Source of the DNA: Ascoidea tarda (nom. inval.)
Lineage: Eukaryota > Ascomycota > Saccharomycetes > Ascoideales > Ascoideaceae
Length of the DNA: 44,734 bases
Assembly: GCA_030560485.1 (NCBI GenBank)
Contig: JAKTTS010000062.1
Location: 1 to 44,734 of the forward strand
Direction of reading: 5' to 3'
Part shown: one piece after another, positions 19,499 to 29,016 of the stretch
Numbering within the stretch: position 1 is the stretch's first letter
How the letters are laid out: every line of letters begins with the position of its first letter
Translations under genes and position numbers: made by a program
Notes under the pieces: generated by a model
Seen by the model: only the letters and a program-made list of their open reading frames with translations
Told to the model about the DNA's origin: nothing
The model's database searches: none

Positions 19499-22400
19499 TC
19501 AATCTTCTTTGAATAACCCCATTTCCAAAATTTTAAAAAACAACGGTACTTGATTTTTCTTTTCTAATAATTGTTTTTTTAAAAAATCGTTTAGTTTTGA
19601 GTTATCTTGCAGAGATACTTTATATTGAGTAAAAATATTATCATTATATTTGGAAATTTCCAGAAATTCAATCAATTTCTTTTTGATTAAAGTATTGTCA
19701 ACATTTTCTAATGAAAAACTGTTGGATAGCTGAACTATTAAGTTTTCTCTAGATTCTAGTTGAGGTTTTTTATCAGTATTAGTTGCTATGTTTATATTTG
19801 AATTAGATTTATCATCTGAATTCTTTTTTGTCTTGCTATCCAGAGTTTTGACCATTTTATTGTCACTAAAAGTATTTGTGTTCAGATTTCCAAATTTATT
19901 ATTTCCGTTGGACTCGGAGGTATTTCTAATTGGTAATTTTCGAAAACGTTTTTCTCTATCAGAAGGAAACAGCAAAAATGACGGTTTTCTCTTATTGGAA
20001 ATTCGAGTTTTCAGATTCAAATGAACTTCGATTTTATTATATTCCTGGATACCTGATTTATGAGCTGATGCTATTTTTGAATCTGCTTTATTTTCCGAGA
20101 AATCAGAAAATAAGGGGTTGACTTTTACTGGAGAGTTTGATAATGCTTTCAGTGTTTGTGATCCAATTGTGTTTGAATATAAAGGTTTTTGAGAGCTAGC
20201 ACTATTAAAGAAAGATTGTTCATGAAATCCTTCCAACGGGATATCTTTAAGAATTGGGTTCTGACGAAAAAAATTATCTGTTTGAGTTTTAGAGATTTCA
20301 TTTCTACTTTTGTTTTGATTTTGAGTTATACTGTTTATTATGGTGTTCTCTGAAGATTCGTTTTGTTTAGGCAGAGAGGATCTTGAGTCCAAAACTCGAT
20401 TTTTGTCTATTTGGTTAGATATGTTTAATGATTGTGACGTTTTCAAAAATCTTGTTTCGTCTTTATCATTTGGTATCCCGCCTCTATCATTTAGTATCCT
20501 GCCTTTATCATTTGATACCTCACCTTTATTGTTTGGTGTCATATTTATGATTGAATTGCTTTCAAAATTTCCCATTCTATTCTCCTTATTAAATTCATTA
20601 TTATTAAAACTACCAGATGTCTCATTACTTCCATTAATTAAATTGTCAATATTGCCATTTTCATTTAAATTAATTCTTTGATTAAAATAGTTTTCATCTT
20701 CATTACTACTTTGTGAAGGGACATAGTCGTCACTAGGATCTGAAGAAACGCGATTACCTTCGCCATGAATATCTGTAAAATATGCATTATTACGTGTTTC
20801 TTTTTGATTAATATTCGATGCATTCATATTGTTGTTCCGATATTTTGGCCTCATCGCGTTGGCAAATTTGTTTATCTCATCGAGTGCAAAACTTTCTCTT
20901 CTACTAATACTATCATCAGTATTTTTTTGGAATTTTGTTTTATTAGTTTTATTATATGACTTCATTTTTTTTATAGTAATATCAGTACCTTTGAGGGGGT
21001 TTTGGGAATTTTTTTCTATATTGTTTTTTGAAGTTCCTTCCCAAGTTTCTGTCAAATAATCAATTGTATGATTGTACTTGCTAAACATGGGTTTCTTCTT
21101 CAACAATTCAAAAACGAAATATACATTTGATTGATCCAAAACATCTTTAGATAATGTGTTAAATGTCGCTAATTCAAGAAATATTTTATCCATTGACATA
21201 TAATCGAATGTATCACTAAATATTGCATTTTTCAAATTTTTTACCAAATTAATGAATTTTGTTTCAAAGATATTAAATTTGCGCGGTATTTGTTTTGAAT
21301 CTGATTTATTTTTTTCAATCACTTGATTCTCCTCAGGTTTCTTTGTGGACTCAACAATTTTATTTGCTAACGGATTTCCCTTTTCATGTTGCAGCCTTTT
21401 TTGTGAATTCAATTTCAAAAATTTATTTGGTGTCTTTGGTTCTGTTTGAAATAGCGCATGCTGCTGTGCAGTTAACTTTGTCTGGACTTCTAATTCAGAA
21501 TCTGAAGACCAAATTATATGTTTACTTTTTCTTCTTAAATTTCTTCTTTTTAAATTATTTGAAGGAGATTCCATGTACGAAAATAAATTATCTTCACTTT
21601 GATCAATTTCTATATCACTTGTTTTAGTGCTTTGAAAAGTCTTAGTTTTTAACTTTTTAGAGTTGAATTGCTGTTTATTTTTATTTTTTGAGAGAAAAAA
21701 GCCATCAAGATCAACATCAGGTTCACTTGAGCTAGTACTATAATTATCATGCTGAGTGATTTTTTTATCTTTATTGCCGGTTTCAATATTATCCACCCTT
21801 TTGTATTTATCTTCATTGTCGGTTTCACCTTCGCTTTCACTGTCATTGTCACTTAAGTCACTACTAATATCTGTGTCATTTGAAGTTTGGTTATTGTCTT
21901 TGGAAAGTTCCTTGGAGGTTTTGGAATTAGATTTTACTGTGATTTGATTGAGGACATCTGTTTGCTGTTTAGTTTGATTTTCATGAGTTGAATTTTTTGA
22001 ATTTTGAGCATTTTGACTTTGAAATTCAAGGGCCATTCTTGAAACATCATTATCATGAAAATCTTTAATTAAATCGATTTCAATCAAGTCATCTGTTGCA
22101 TCTGCTCTAGTTAAATCAATATGATTCATTATTTTATTAATTTTCTCTGACATAGAACTATCATACTCATCTTCAAGATCCACTCTATCAACTTCTATGT
22201 CATACATAATATTGGAATAATCCTCGTCTAAGCTAATAATTATCGGGGTTTTCTTTTTTTGATTTTCCTCCTGAAATTTAGAAGATTCAATTGCTTCGTT
22301 ATCATTGTTTATGTGATTATTTTGATTGTTCGGACTGCTTTGACTATTTTGAGCATTTTGAGCATTTGAAGTATTCGGAATACTTGAAATATTTAAAATA

Positions 22401-23743
22401 ACTAAATTATTTTGATCAAGCAGGTTGACAATTTCTAACTCATTGTCACTATCTTCATCATCATTTTCATTTAATGGAAATAATAAAGAATCTTTTTTGT
22501 TTAGTAAGTTTAACAAAGTTGTATGTTCTTCTTCAAAATTATCCAAAAATACTAATGCATCTTTTGGTGAGCACCAGACACCATTTAATACTGGTTTGTT
22601 TTCAGTGGATATTACATTTTTAGAAAAACGAAATAATTTTTCTCTGTAATATAATTCATTTTCAACATGCATTTCAGGATCTTCAGGTTTTCGATCGTCT
22701 AGCTTTGATATTGACTTAAATACAGCCATTTGAAGAATTTTTGAAAAATTTACAAAGCCATCGCTATATCTTCGATAAATTGTGAAACTTTTTGTGGATT
22801 TTATTTGATCGTTTCCCTTAATGGTAACATATTCACCTAACATTGTTATTGTTACTTTATTCGAAGTTAGATTTTTGTAGTTTTTAATTTTCTCAAGTCG
22901 TTCATCAGGTATTGAGAATTCTATTGGAAAGCCATGAAATTTCGAATAACCATGGGAAAAATAAACATAAAATTTTCTGGTTTTAGATTCCATATCAGTT
23001 AAAGGATATTTATAATCATTAGGGATCTGATTTACTTTAAAATTTAATAAATGATGAATATGTTCGTATAAATGATAAGTTTCAACGAAATCTCTTGCAT
23101 ATTTGATATTGATCCAATTCCCGCCAACCAAAGTCGGATCATTGTACTGGGTTAAGATATTTTTCTCTTTGCATGTCTCAATAGCATCTTTTCTAATTCT
23201 GATTGAATTTGAATGAAATAAAGCACAATATAAATAGCTTAATTGATCTATATTGAACAAATCGCCCATTACTCTTCTTAGTATTCTAATTTTGCAATTG
23301 TAATCCAAGATGACAAACATTTCATAATATTTGAAACCACAATAAGAGGTCAATGCAATTCTATTAAAACTCAATAAAGGTTTTAATTGTTTAAAAAGTT
23401 TACAATTTTTGGAGATTTTTCGTACAACACTTAATTTGGCCCATTGATACCCTGAACTTTCAAATAGTTCTGAATCATATTTATCCAAATAACTATAGAA
23501 TTTCGTTCTGTATTTTTCCAAGGTGATTAAAAAGGCAAACTCAGATATATTGCACCAGGCTCCAATTTTCCTTCTCATGTAACGATGCTCGCCAATTGTG
23601 AGAACATAAACTTCATTTCCATCTCCAATTATATCGGTCTCCAAGCACTTTATCACTGGGGTTGGTGAGTTTTTGGCGCGATTGGTGTTACCATTGCTGC
23701 TACTGTTAGTGTTTTTATTCCAAGAAAGATAACTATTTGACAT
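19499..23743 (-). CDS. Large protein with three KilA-N/APSES-like modules
   Basis: 1414 residues, no firm orthologue recognised. The N-terminal third carries three divergent modules with the APSES/KilA-N pattern RR-x-(D/G)-x2-N-(I/F)-S, then an aromatic G-x-W, then a helix: about 44-127 (MRRKIGAWCNISEF ... YQWAKLSVVRKI), 138-236 (LRRVMGDLFNIDQL ... GGNWINIKYARDFV) and 297-415 (YRRYSDGFVNFSKIL ... NGVWCSPKDALVFL). In Mbp1/Swi4 one such domain binds DNA. The remaining thousand residues are disordered: Asp/Glu-rich (425-445, 650-680), Asn/Ser-rich, with basic clusters (NLKRRNLRRKSK), a small NDKG repeat, and a compact C-terminal end (about 1335-1414). A nuclear or chromatin role is inferred only. 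It is divergent from BUD17. Confidence 0.8.
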   Translation of the reverse strand: MSNSYLSWNKNTNSSSNGNTNRAKNSPTPVIKCLETDIIGDGNEVYVLTIGEHRYMRRKIGAWCNISEFAFLITLEKYRTKFYSYLDKYDSELFESSGYQWAKLSVVRKISKNCKLFKQLKPLLSFNRIALTSYCGFKYYEMFVILDYNCKIRILRRVMGDLFNIDQLSYLYCALFHSNSIRIRKDAIETCKEKNILTQYNDPTLVGGNWINIKYARDFVETYHLYEHIHHLLNFKVNQIPNDYKYPLTDMESKTRKFYVYFSHGYSKFHGFPIEFSIPDERLEKIKNYKNLTSNKVTITMLGEYVTIKGNDQIKSTKSFTIYRRYSDGFVNFSKILQMAVFKSISKLDDRKPEDPEMHVENELYYREKLFRFSKNVISTENKPVLNGVWCSPKDALVFLDNFEEEHTTLLNLLNKKDSLLFPLNENDDEDSDNELEIVNLLDQNNLVILNISSIPNTSNAQNAQNSQSSPNNQNNHINNDNEAIESSKFQEENQKKKTPIIISLDEDYSNIMYDIEVDRVDLEDEYDSSMSEKINKIMNHIDLTRADATDDLIEIDLIKDFHDNDVSRMALEFQSQNAQNSKNSTHENQTKQQTDVLNQITVKSNSKTSKELSKDNNQTSNDTDISSDLSDNDSESEGETDNEDKYKRVDNIETGNKDKKITQHDNYSTSSSEPDVDLDGFFLSKNKNKQQFNSKKLKTKTFQSTKTSDIEIDQSEDNLFSYMESPSNNLKRRNLRRKSKHIIWSSDSELEVQTKLTAQQHALFQTEPKTPNKFLKLNSQKRLQHEKGNPLANKIVESTKKPEENQVIEKNKSDSKQIPRKFNIFETKFINLVKNLKNAIFSDTFDYMSMDKIFLELATFNTLSKDVLDQSNVYFVFELLKKKPMFSKYNHTIDYLTETWEGTSKNNIEKNSQNPLKGTDITIKKMKSYNKTNKTKFQKNTDDSISRRESFALDEINKFANAMRPKYRNNNMNASNINQKETRNNAYFTDIHGEGNRVSSDPSDDYVPSQSSNEDENYFNQRINLNENGNIDNLINGSNETSGSFNNNEFNKENRMGNFESNSIINMTPNNKGEVSNDKGRILNDRGGIPNDKDETRFLKTSQSLNISNQIDKNRVLDSRSSLPKQNESSENTIINSITQNQNKSRNEISKTQTDNFFRQNPILKDIPLEGFHEQSFFNSASSQKPLYSNTIGSQTLKALSNSPVKVNPLFSDFSENKADSKIASAHKSGIQEYNKIEVHLNLKTRISNKRKPSFLLFPSDREKRFRKLPIRNTSESNGNNKFGNLNTNTFSDNKMVKTLDSKTKKNSDDKSNSNINIATNTDKKPQLESRENLIVQLSNSFSLENVDNTLIKKKLIEFLEISKYNDNIFTQYKVSLQDNSKLNDFLKKQLLEKKNQVPLFFKILEMGLFKED
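20459..20541 (-). repeat. 24-base imperfect repeat (NDKG motif) in the KilA-N-like gene
   Basis: Four imperfect copies coding NNKGEVS/NDKGRIL/NDRGGIP/NDKDE in the disordered part. Base differences between copies show it is older than the pure simple repeats elsewhere. Confidence 0.7.
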
Positions 23744-24038
23744 AGTCGGTCAGATACCACTCTCGATTACCTGCACATATCTTTTCAGTCCCAGAAGCTG
23801 TTTATACTGAAAGTGCTTCTCAGATTTAAATCGTAAAGAAGAAACCCCTTTTGAGCAGACCCCTAATATAAATAGCCACGTGTAATTATTAGAGATCTGG
23901 TGATTACTTCCGTCCAGAAAGGCAGGTGATATTCGGGTCTCATCGGAGCAGCTTTCGGAGTTTTGCTTCTTTTTGTCTCGAGCTTATCATCTTATCATCT
24001 TATAATCTTATTATTGATCCAACTTCTCGACAATTGCA
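23744..24038. promoter_or_regulatory. Divergent promoter with TATA and CACGTG (BUD17 side)
   Basis: 295 bases. TATAAATA at 23867-23874 is followed at once by CACGTG at 23877-23882, a Cbf1/Pho4/Tye7-type E-box. Both lie about 160 bases upstream of the BUD17 start. Confidence 0.5.
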
Positions 24039-25001
24039 ATGGAGGCCAAGGGGAACGTATTGAGCATTCAGTCCCATGTTGTCCATGGCTATGTGGGAAA
24101 CAAAGTCAGCACCTTCACTTTGCAGCTAAAGGGCTGGAATGTGGACTCTGTCAACACTGTCCAGTTTTCAAACCATCCAGCCTACAAGTCCTTCAAGGGC
24201 TTCAGATATCCCAACCACGAAATCAAAGACATTTTGCTTCAATTGATAGATGAGTTAGAGTTCAGATATGACATTGTTTTGACTGGATACATTCCAAGCC
24301 CAGAGATACTATCGATCATCTTTGAGTCTATGCAGCATCGAAACAGTCTTGGTAGCAGCGATAGCAATGCTTTAAAATGGTTTTTGGATCCGGTGATGGG
24401 TGACAATGGCAAACTATATGTCGACCAGAAAATTTTGCCAATCTATAAAGATATATTGAAAAGTGGTTTGGTATATTTAATCACGCCAAATCAGTTTGAG
24501 TTACAGCTCTTAATAGACGAAAATTATAGCTCAATTAATAACATATGTGACTACTTGACAAAATCTTTCAAGAAATTTCATGAATTATATCCCAAAATTG
24601 ATAATGCTATAATAACATCAATTCAAGTTAAAGATGACAGTAATAACATCTACATTGCTGGTTATTCAAAGGAAAAGATCTTTTACTATAAGATTCCTAT
24701 AATAAAAGCAATTTTTAGTGGAAGTGGGGATCTTTTATCATCAATCTTATTGGATTCATATCACAAATACATTAATGATGATATCCCTTTAATCAACGCA
24801 CTAAATAATACTTTATCGATTGTTTATAAAGTCTTGGAACTAACTTATAATTACGAAATTTATACAAATTCAAATAAGACTAGCAAGAATTTTGATAATG
24901 AAATAATTAAAATAAATGATTTGAGATTAATTGAATCCATAAAATTATTGAATGATTCTGAGAATTTTTTGTTTTATAAACCAATGTTTATAAACCAATA
25001 G
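24039..25001 (+). CDS. BUD17: Pyridoxal kinase (Bud17-type)
   Basis: Phosphorylates pyridoxal/pyridoxine/pyridoxamine with ATP in the vitamin B6 salvage route. 320 residues of the PfkB-related pyridoxal kinase fold. VLSIQSHVVHGYVGNKVSTF at the N-terminus is the family hallmark; WFLDPVMGDNGKLYVD and LITPNQFELQLL follow; FSGSGDLLSSILLDSY keeps the catalytic Asp. These segments are nearer to baker's yeast Bud17 than Bud16 (FSGSGDL and LDPV-GDNG-LYVD). SEC12 is the next gene here and is also next to BUD17 in baker's yeast, though the relative orientation differs (convergent here). The paralogue Bud16 remains the alternative name. Confidence 0.93.
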   Translation: MEAKGNVLSIQSHVVHGYVGNKVSTFTLQLKGWNVDSVNTVQFSNHPAYKSFKGFRYPNHEIKDILLQLIDELEFRYDIVLTGYIPSPEILSIIFESMQHRNSLGSSDSNALKWFLDPVMGDNGKLYVDQKILPIYKDILKSGLVYLITPNQFELQLLIDENYSSINNICDYLTKSFKKFHELYPKIDNAIITSIQVKDDSNNIYIAGYSKEKIFYYKIPIIKAIFSGSGDLLSSILLDSYHKYINDDIPLINALNNTLSIVYKVLELTYNYEIYTNSNKTSKNFDNEIIKINDLRLIESIKLLNDSENFLFYKPMFINQ

Positions 25002-25331
25002 ATAAATTATAGACAAAGCTTTAGACGTGAAAAGTTTATTATACCATAGAATAGAAACAAGCGTTTAATTTATTTTAATAACATCATATATATATAAAGA
25101 GTATAAACTAAGACAAAAGAAAAATAAAAATTTAAAAGAAATATTTAGAAGAAAACTTTTGCTTGACAAAATTCAGAAAAAATATAAAATGAAAAAAGTT
25201 GAGGAGAGACAATATTAGATAAAACTGGTTAAACAAGTTAAGGTAAGATAAGATAAACCACAAAAATTTAAAACCAAATTTGAAAACTGATTAACAATCC
25301 ATAATTATTGATATTCTTATTAATGACATTT
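25002..25331. other. Convergent 3' regions of BUD17 and SEC12
   Basis: 330 AT-rich bases with TATATATATA at about 25087 and a GGTAAGATAAGATAA stretch at 25240-25255. No gene seen. Confidence 0.5.
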
Positions 25332-26618
25332 CTATCTTCTTTTTTTTAATTCTGACTTAATTGTAGGTATATCGATCAAATGTTGGATCAATTTCTTGTT
25401 TATCAAATATTGAATTAAAATTGCCAAAATCAACACAAATAATAAACTTAATATGATTGGTAAGAAAGTGTTTAGATTTTTAGATTTGAATTGTGTTTGA
25501 TTTGAGGTTATAAATTTTGAAGGTAATTTGATAACATGAATAGTATTTGCAGCAGATACGCTAGCTAAATACTGGCCAGTTGGAGAAAATGTGACTTTTG
25601 TAATTACAAAATTATGGGTTTTCTTAAATTCAAACAAGTTTTTAAAGTTTCTAAATTTTAATAAGATCACTGAATAGTTATTACCAGCAATGGAAATTAA
25701 TGAATTATTGATGTCAATCTCGGATTTTGTGATTGTTTTTTCTGGGTTTTTAATGTCTTGATAAACTTTAATTATAATGTTTGGCCAAAAATCCATAGAA
25801 GTTATTGATTTAATTTTTTTACTGATTAATTTATTTGAAATTAATAATTGATCTAGAATTGAATAATGCACTATCGAAATTCCACCTTTATTATTAATAT
25901 TACAGCCAATTATAAATTCGTTATTATTGATGAAACGAATTTTTGCAAAGATCAATGTTTGAGAACCGGTCGAAAGAGTTGAAGAATTTTTTGATATTAA
26001 AATCTTTCCACTGACAGTTGATATTGCTTTAAAAGTAGAACTTGTAATATAAACTATTGTTTTCCCGTCAGGAGAGATGTGCAAATCTTTAATAATATTA
26101 TTTGTTTTTTCAATGATTTTATATTTCAACTTCAACTGATTATTGGATGTATTGATGATGATTAACTGCGGATTTTTCTCATTGGAATTTGATATACAGC
26201 CAATGGAACTGTCATCAGATATATAACAGCATTTTGTATAATTATTTATATCATTTGAGAAATCGGTGAATAAATTTATAGATTTGCTGAACACTAAATG
26301 TTGATCAATGTAATCATATTTTCTTAGATGACAATTCTCGCCTTTTTTAATCTTTTCTGAACCTTCATTGCAACCCATCAAAATGATTTCGCCATTTGTG
26401 TCTAAACTCATGGGAGAATCGCTGTTTGGAGGTAGTTGTAATTCTCTAAATTTCTTGATGACTTTATTCTTTCTATTGAAATCAATTTGCAAAGCTGTCA
26501 ATTTGTTAGGTATTCCATGGTTTCCTTCACCACCACCGCCAGCCACTAACAATGTATCTTCATCCAAAAATCTGGCACCAAATATAGGATATCCAACGTT
26601 CCACGAAGCAGCTTCCAT
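25332..26618 (-). CDS. SEC12: Sar1 guanine-nucleotide exchange factor Sec12
   Basis: ER membrane exchange factor that loads Sar1 with GTP to start COPII coat assembly. From the ATG at 26618 it reads MEAASWNVGYPIFGARFLDE and has 428 residues. This start fits the family, which begins a few residues before NVGYP; the frame is open 23 codons further upstream but that part is unlike Sec12. The K-loop segment LLVAGGGGEGNHGIPNKLT is intact. A seven-blade WD-like propeller fills about 1-365 (SPDGKTIVYITSS, SPTGQYLASVSAANTIHV). One membrane segment (about 383-404, IILSLLFVLILAILIQYLI) is followed by a short lumenal tail of about 22 residues ending KSELKKRR, with no HDEL; baker's yeast Sec12 has a much longer lumenal part. 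Confidence 0.93.
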   Translation of the reverse strand: MEAASWNVGYPIFGARFLDEDTLLVAGGGGEGNHGIPNKLTALQIDFNRKNKVIKKFRELQLPPNSDSPMSLDTNGEIILMGCNEGSEKIKKGENCHLRKYDYIDQHLVFSKSINLFTDFSNDINNYTKCCYISDDSSIGCISNSNEKNPQLIIINTSNNQLKLKYKIIEKTNNIIKDLHISPDGKTIVYITSSTFKAISTVSGKILISKNSSTLSTGSQTLIFAKIRFINNNEFIIGCNINNKGGISIVHYSILDQLLISNKLISKKIKSITSMDFWPNIIIKVYQDIKNPEKTITKSEIDINNSLISIAGNNYSVILLKFRNFKNLFEFKKTHNFVITKVTFSPTGQYLASVSAANTIHVIKLPSKFITSNQTQFKSKNLNTFLPIILSLLFVLILAILIQYLINKKLIQHLIDIPTIKSELKKRR

Positions 26619-27001
26619 TCTATAAAAACAACCAACAAAATCCAAAAAAATTGAGATTATATATCGATTGTTGTGGGTAAAAGTCACAATCTATTAATAC
26701 CACAACACCATCACTTCACAAAGACCGGGTAAAATCAGCTTTGCTTTCTCTTGGAAAAACTCTATTGTGGCCATCGTTTACGTCCCCTCCGGAAGACGGT
26801 TCCGAATATATGCGCGCTGTTGTTTGTGATTCGAATACATCGTTGAATCGGAACTTATTCGTGGACGGCAACAATTTTGTCCGCTGATCGAGTGCCGGAC
26901 GATTCTGTCGATTCGGAATAAAAAACTTCAAGACCATTTCTGAAACCAGTCCAAAGATCCTCTTTTAGTGATAATGCTCTTCATCACCAAAGATATCAGA
27001 C
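26619..27001. promoter_or_regulatory. SEC12-BUD31 divergent promoter
   Basis: 383 bases. The central 26750-26900 part is GC-richer with several CGG/CCG-containing words (CCTCCGGAAGACGG). A 73-codon frame here on the - strand has no family resemblance and is treated as chance. Confidence 0.4.
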
Positions 27002-27451
27002 ATGCCTAAAATCAGAACATCCAGAACAAGAAAACCCCCATCAGGGTTTGAAGATCTAGAACCGCAGTTGAAGGAATTTGAAGATGAGTTGAAAGAGATC
27101 CAACTAACCAAATTAAAGAAAAGTGTCAATAAAAACGAACCACTATGGGAGATATTTAAAATCTACCACAAGAGATCGAGGTATATCTACGATTTGTATT
27201 ACAATAGACAGATCATTTCAAGAGAATTGTATTTGTGGCTACTTAAGGAAAAATTTGCTGATTTGCATTTAATTGCAAAATGGAAAAAAAAAGGATATGA
27301 AAATTTATGTTGCTTGAGATGCATAATGAGTAATGACAATAATAATGGCTTTACATGTATTTGTAGGGTTCCAAAGGCAAATTTGACTGATGACAAAAAG
27401 TCTACAAAATGTGTAAACTGCGGTTGTAGAGGTTGTGCTAGCTCTGATTAA
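27002..27451 (+). CDS. BUD31: Spliceosome component Bud31 (G10 family)
   Basis: Small zinc-binding protein of the activated spliceosome (NineTeen-associated/Prp19-related group). 149 residues. The basic N-terminus MPKIRTSRTRKPPSGFEDLEP, KRSRYIYDLYY with REL(Y)LWLLKEKFADLHLIAKWKK, and the C-terminal Cys-rich zinc cluster (NLCCLRCI...TCICRVPK...CVNCGCRGCASSD) are all present. The usual length is 144-157. The stop lies 29 bases from the stop of the convergent HTH gene. Confidence 0.96.
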   Translation: MPKIRTSRTRKPPSGFEDLEPQLKEFEDELKEIQLTKLKKSVNKNEPLWEIFKIYHKRSRYIYDLYYNRQIISRELYLWLLKEKFADLHLIAKWKKKGYENLCCLRCIMSNDNNNGFTCICRVPKANLTDDKKSTKCVNCGCRGCASSD

Positions 27452-27480
27452 ATTGCTTTTTCATTTATCTATTTAATTAC

Positions 27481-29016
27481 CTATTTGTTTATATGGTCTA
27501 AAATTTCTTTATTGAAGACTTTTGAATAATTTAGAAATAATCTGAAGCTGTTTTCATAATATAAGTGATTTTGATGGAATTTTTCTAATATTTTTAAAGC
27601 CTCAAATACCTCTTCATAATTCACTTTATTAGAAATATTGTGGGTGTCCGGATTTTTTTCTTCATGATTGTTGACATTGGTTTGAGTATTATTTTCAACA
27701 TTGCTGTTTATATCATTATGGTGATCGCCATCATCACGATCACTATCACTATTATCATAATCCACATTTACTTGAAGCTGTAATTGATCATTATTTTTAT
27801 TATCAGAACTTGATTGCTCAAATATCTTTTTATTTTCAATTTTATTTGCCAAAATTACATGACTGTTATTTGAATTGTCATCATTAATACTCATATTGTC
27901 TTCCATAACAGCAGCAGCTAGTAGCAAACTATTATCAATATTAGAATTATTCATGTGATCTATGTTGCTTAAGTTATTTATATTATTTATATTATTCATG
28001 TTTATATTTTGTAAATTACTTATATTATCCATATTAATGGAATTTTGCGAAATTGAATTGTATAAATACATTGATGAATTATCGTTATTTGAATGTAATT
28101 GAGGTGCAATATTTTCCAAATCATTATATTGAATGATTTGATTAACCCCATTGGTTTCATTATCATTTTCGTTATCATTTTCGGTATTATTATGATTGTT
28201 GTTGATTTTATTTTCGATATTATTAATCTGAACATTTCGACGAATACTAGAATCTTTTATGTGTCTGATGTTTGCTCTTTTTTTGCTTATTGGATTCAAT
28301 GTGTTTCCATTAATTATATTCTTTTGATTGTTATCAATATCAGTAAAATCATTATTATGTGTATAAAGATCTTTGAAATTTAAATCAGGCAATTTTAGTT
28401 TAATGATTTGATCTACTTTTTCAGCAAAATTAATCAATGCAACAACATTGTTATTATCACCTTTGTAATATAAATTATTGTTATTAATTAGATTTTTCAA
28501 TTCATTTGGAATTTTAATGAATTTTAAATTGAATTTTGATTTAAATCGGTATAAATAACCCTTTGGTGGTCCATTATTTATATAATCGTCAGATATACCA
28601 TAAAAATCTTTATTGTTAAAAGCAACAAGTTTCCATATTTTTTTGAATAAATTTTCTGTTAAATTTACATTTACAATCAATAAAATGTTTAGAATTTGAA
28701 ACAATTGTTTATTGATCTCAGAGTACTTAAAATTGGAATGACTAACTCTTCTTTGATTTGTGATTCCTTCAAAACTTTCAAATCTTTTCCTTAGTATTTC
28801 TTCACTTTTAATCCAATCATATATTGTACTCTTTGATAATTTGAAATCACAGTTGTTTCCAAAAAAATGATCAACTATCCCCCTCAACGAATAATCTGGG
28901 TTTTCTTTGATGAAATCTAAAACCTTGACCTTTTGAGATAGCTTTGCTCTTTTATGATTTCTGTTGTGCTCCTCTAGCTGATGTTTATTTGCTCCAGTCA
29001 TTATATTTTTGATCAA
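27481..29016 (-). CDS. CENP-B/Tc5-type helix-turn-helix protein
   Basis: 511 residues. An N-terminal basic segment (NRNHKRAKLSQ) leads into a psq-like HTH at about 26-80 (KVLDFIKENPDYSLRGIVDHF, SKSTIYDWIK) and a second HTH at about 100-175 (KQLFQILNILLI ... ITENLFKKIWKLV ... PKGYLYRFKSKFNLK), the bipartite layout of CENP-B, fission-yeast Abp1 and yeast Pdc2/Rag3-type factors. The catalytic DDE part of pogo/Tc5 transposases is absent. Asn/Asp-rich linkers fill about 190-450. A conserved-looking C-terminal helix pair (NYEEVFEALKILEKFHQNHLY) ends the protein. A DNA-binding regulator is likely; targets are unknown. An alternative start is Met6. No firm orthologue. Confidence 0.75.
   Translation of the reverse strand: MIKNIMTGANKHQLEEHNRNHKRAKLSQKVKVLDFIKENPDYSLRGIVDHFFGNNCDFKLSKSTIYDWIKSEEILRKRFESFEGITNQRRVSHSNFKYSEINKQLFQILNILLIVNVNLTENLFKKIWKLVAFNNKDFYGISDDYINNGPPKGYLYRFKSKFNLKFIKIPNELKNLINNNNLYYKGDNNNVVALINFAEKVDQIIKLKLPDLNFKDLYTHNNDFTDIDNNQKNIINGNTLNPISKKRANIRHIKDSSIRRNVQINNIENKINNNHNNTENDNENDNETNGVNQIIQYNDLENIAPQLHSNNDNSSMYLYNSISQNSINMDNISNLQNINMNNINNINNLSNIDHMNNSNIDNSLLLAAAVMEDNMSINDDNSNNSHVILANKIENKKIFEQSSSDNKNNDQLQLQVNVDYDNSDSDRDDGDHHNDINSNVENNTQTNVNNHEEKNPDTHNISNKVNYEEVFEALKILEKFHQNHLYYENSFRLFLNYSKVFNKEILDHINK

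Noticed and set aside
26716-26937. 73-codon - strand frame between SEC12 and BUD31
   Set aside because: Lies in the divergent promoter, no family resemblance, no recognisable start context.
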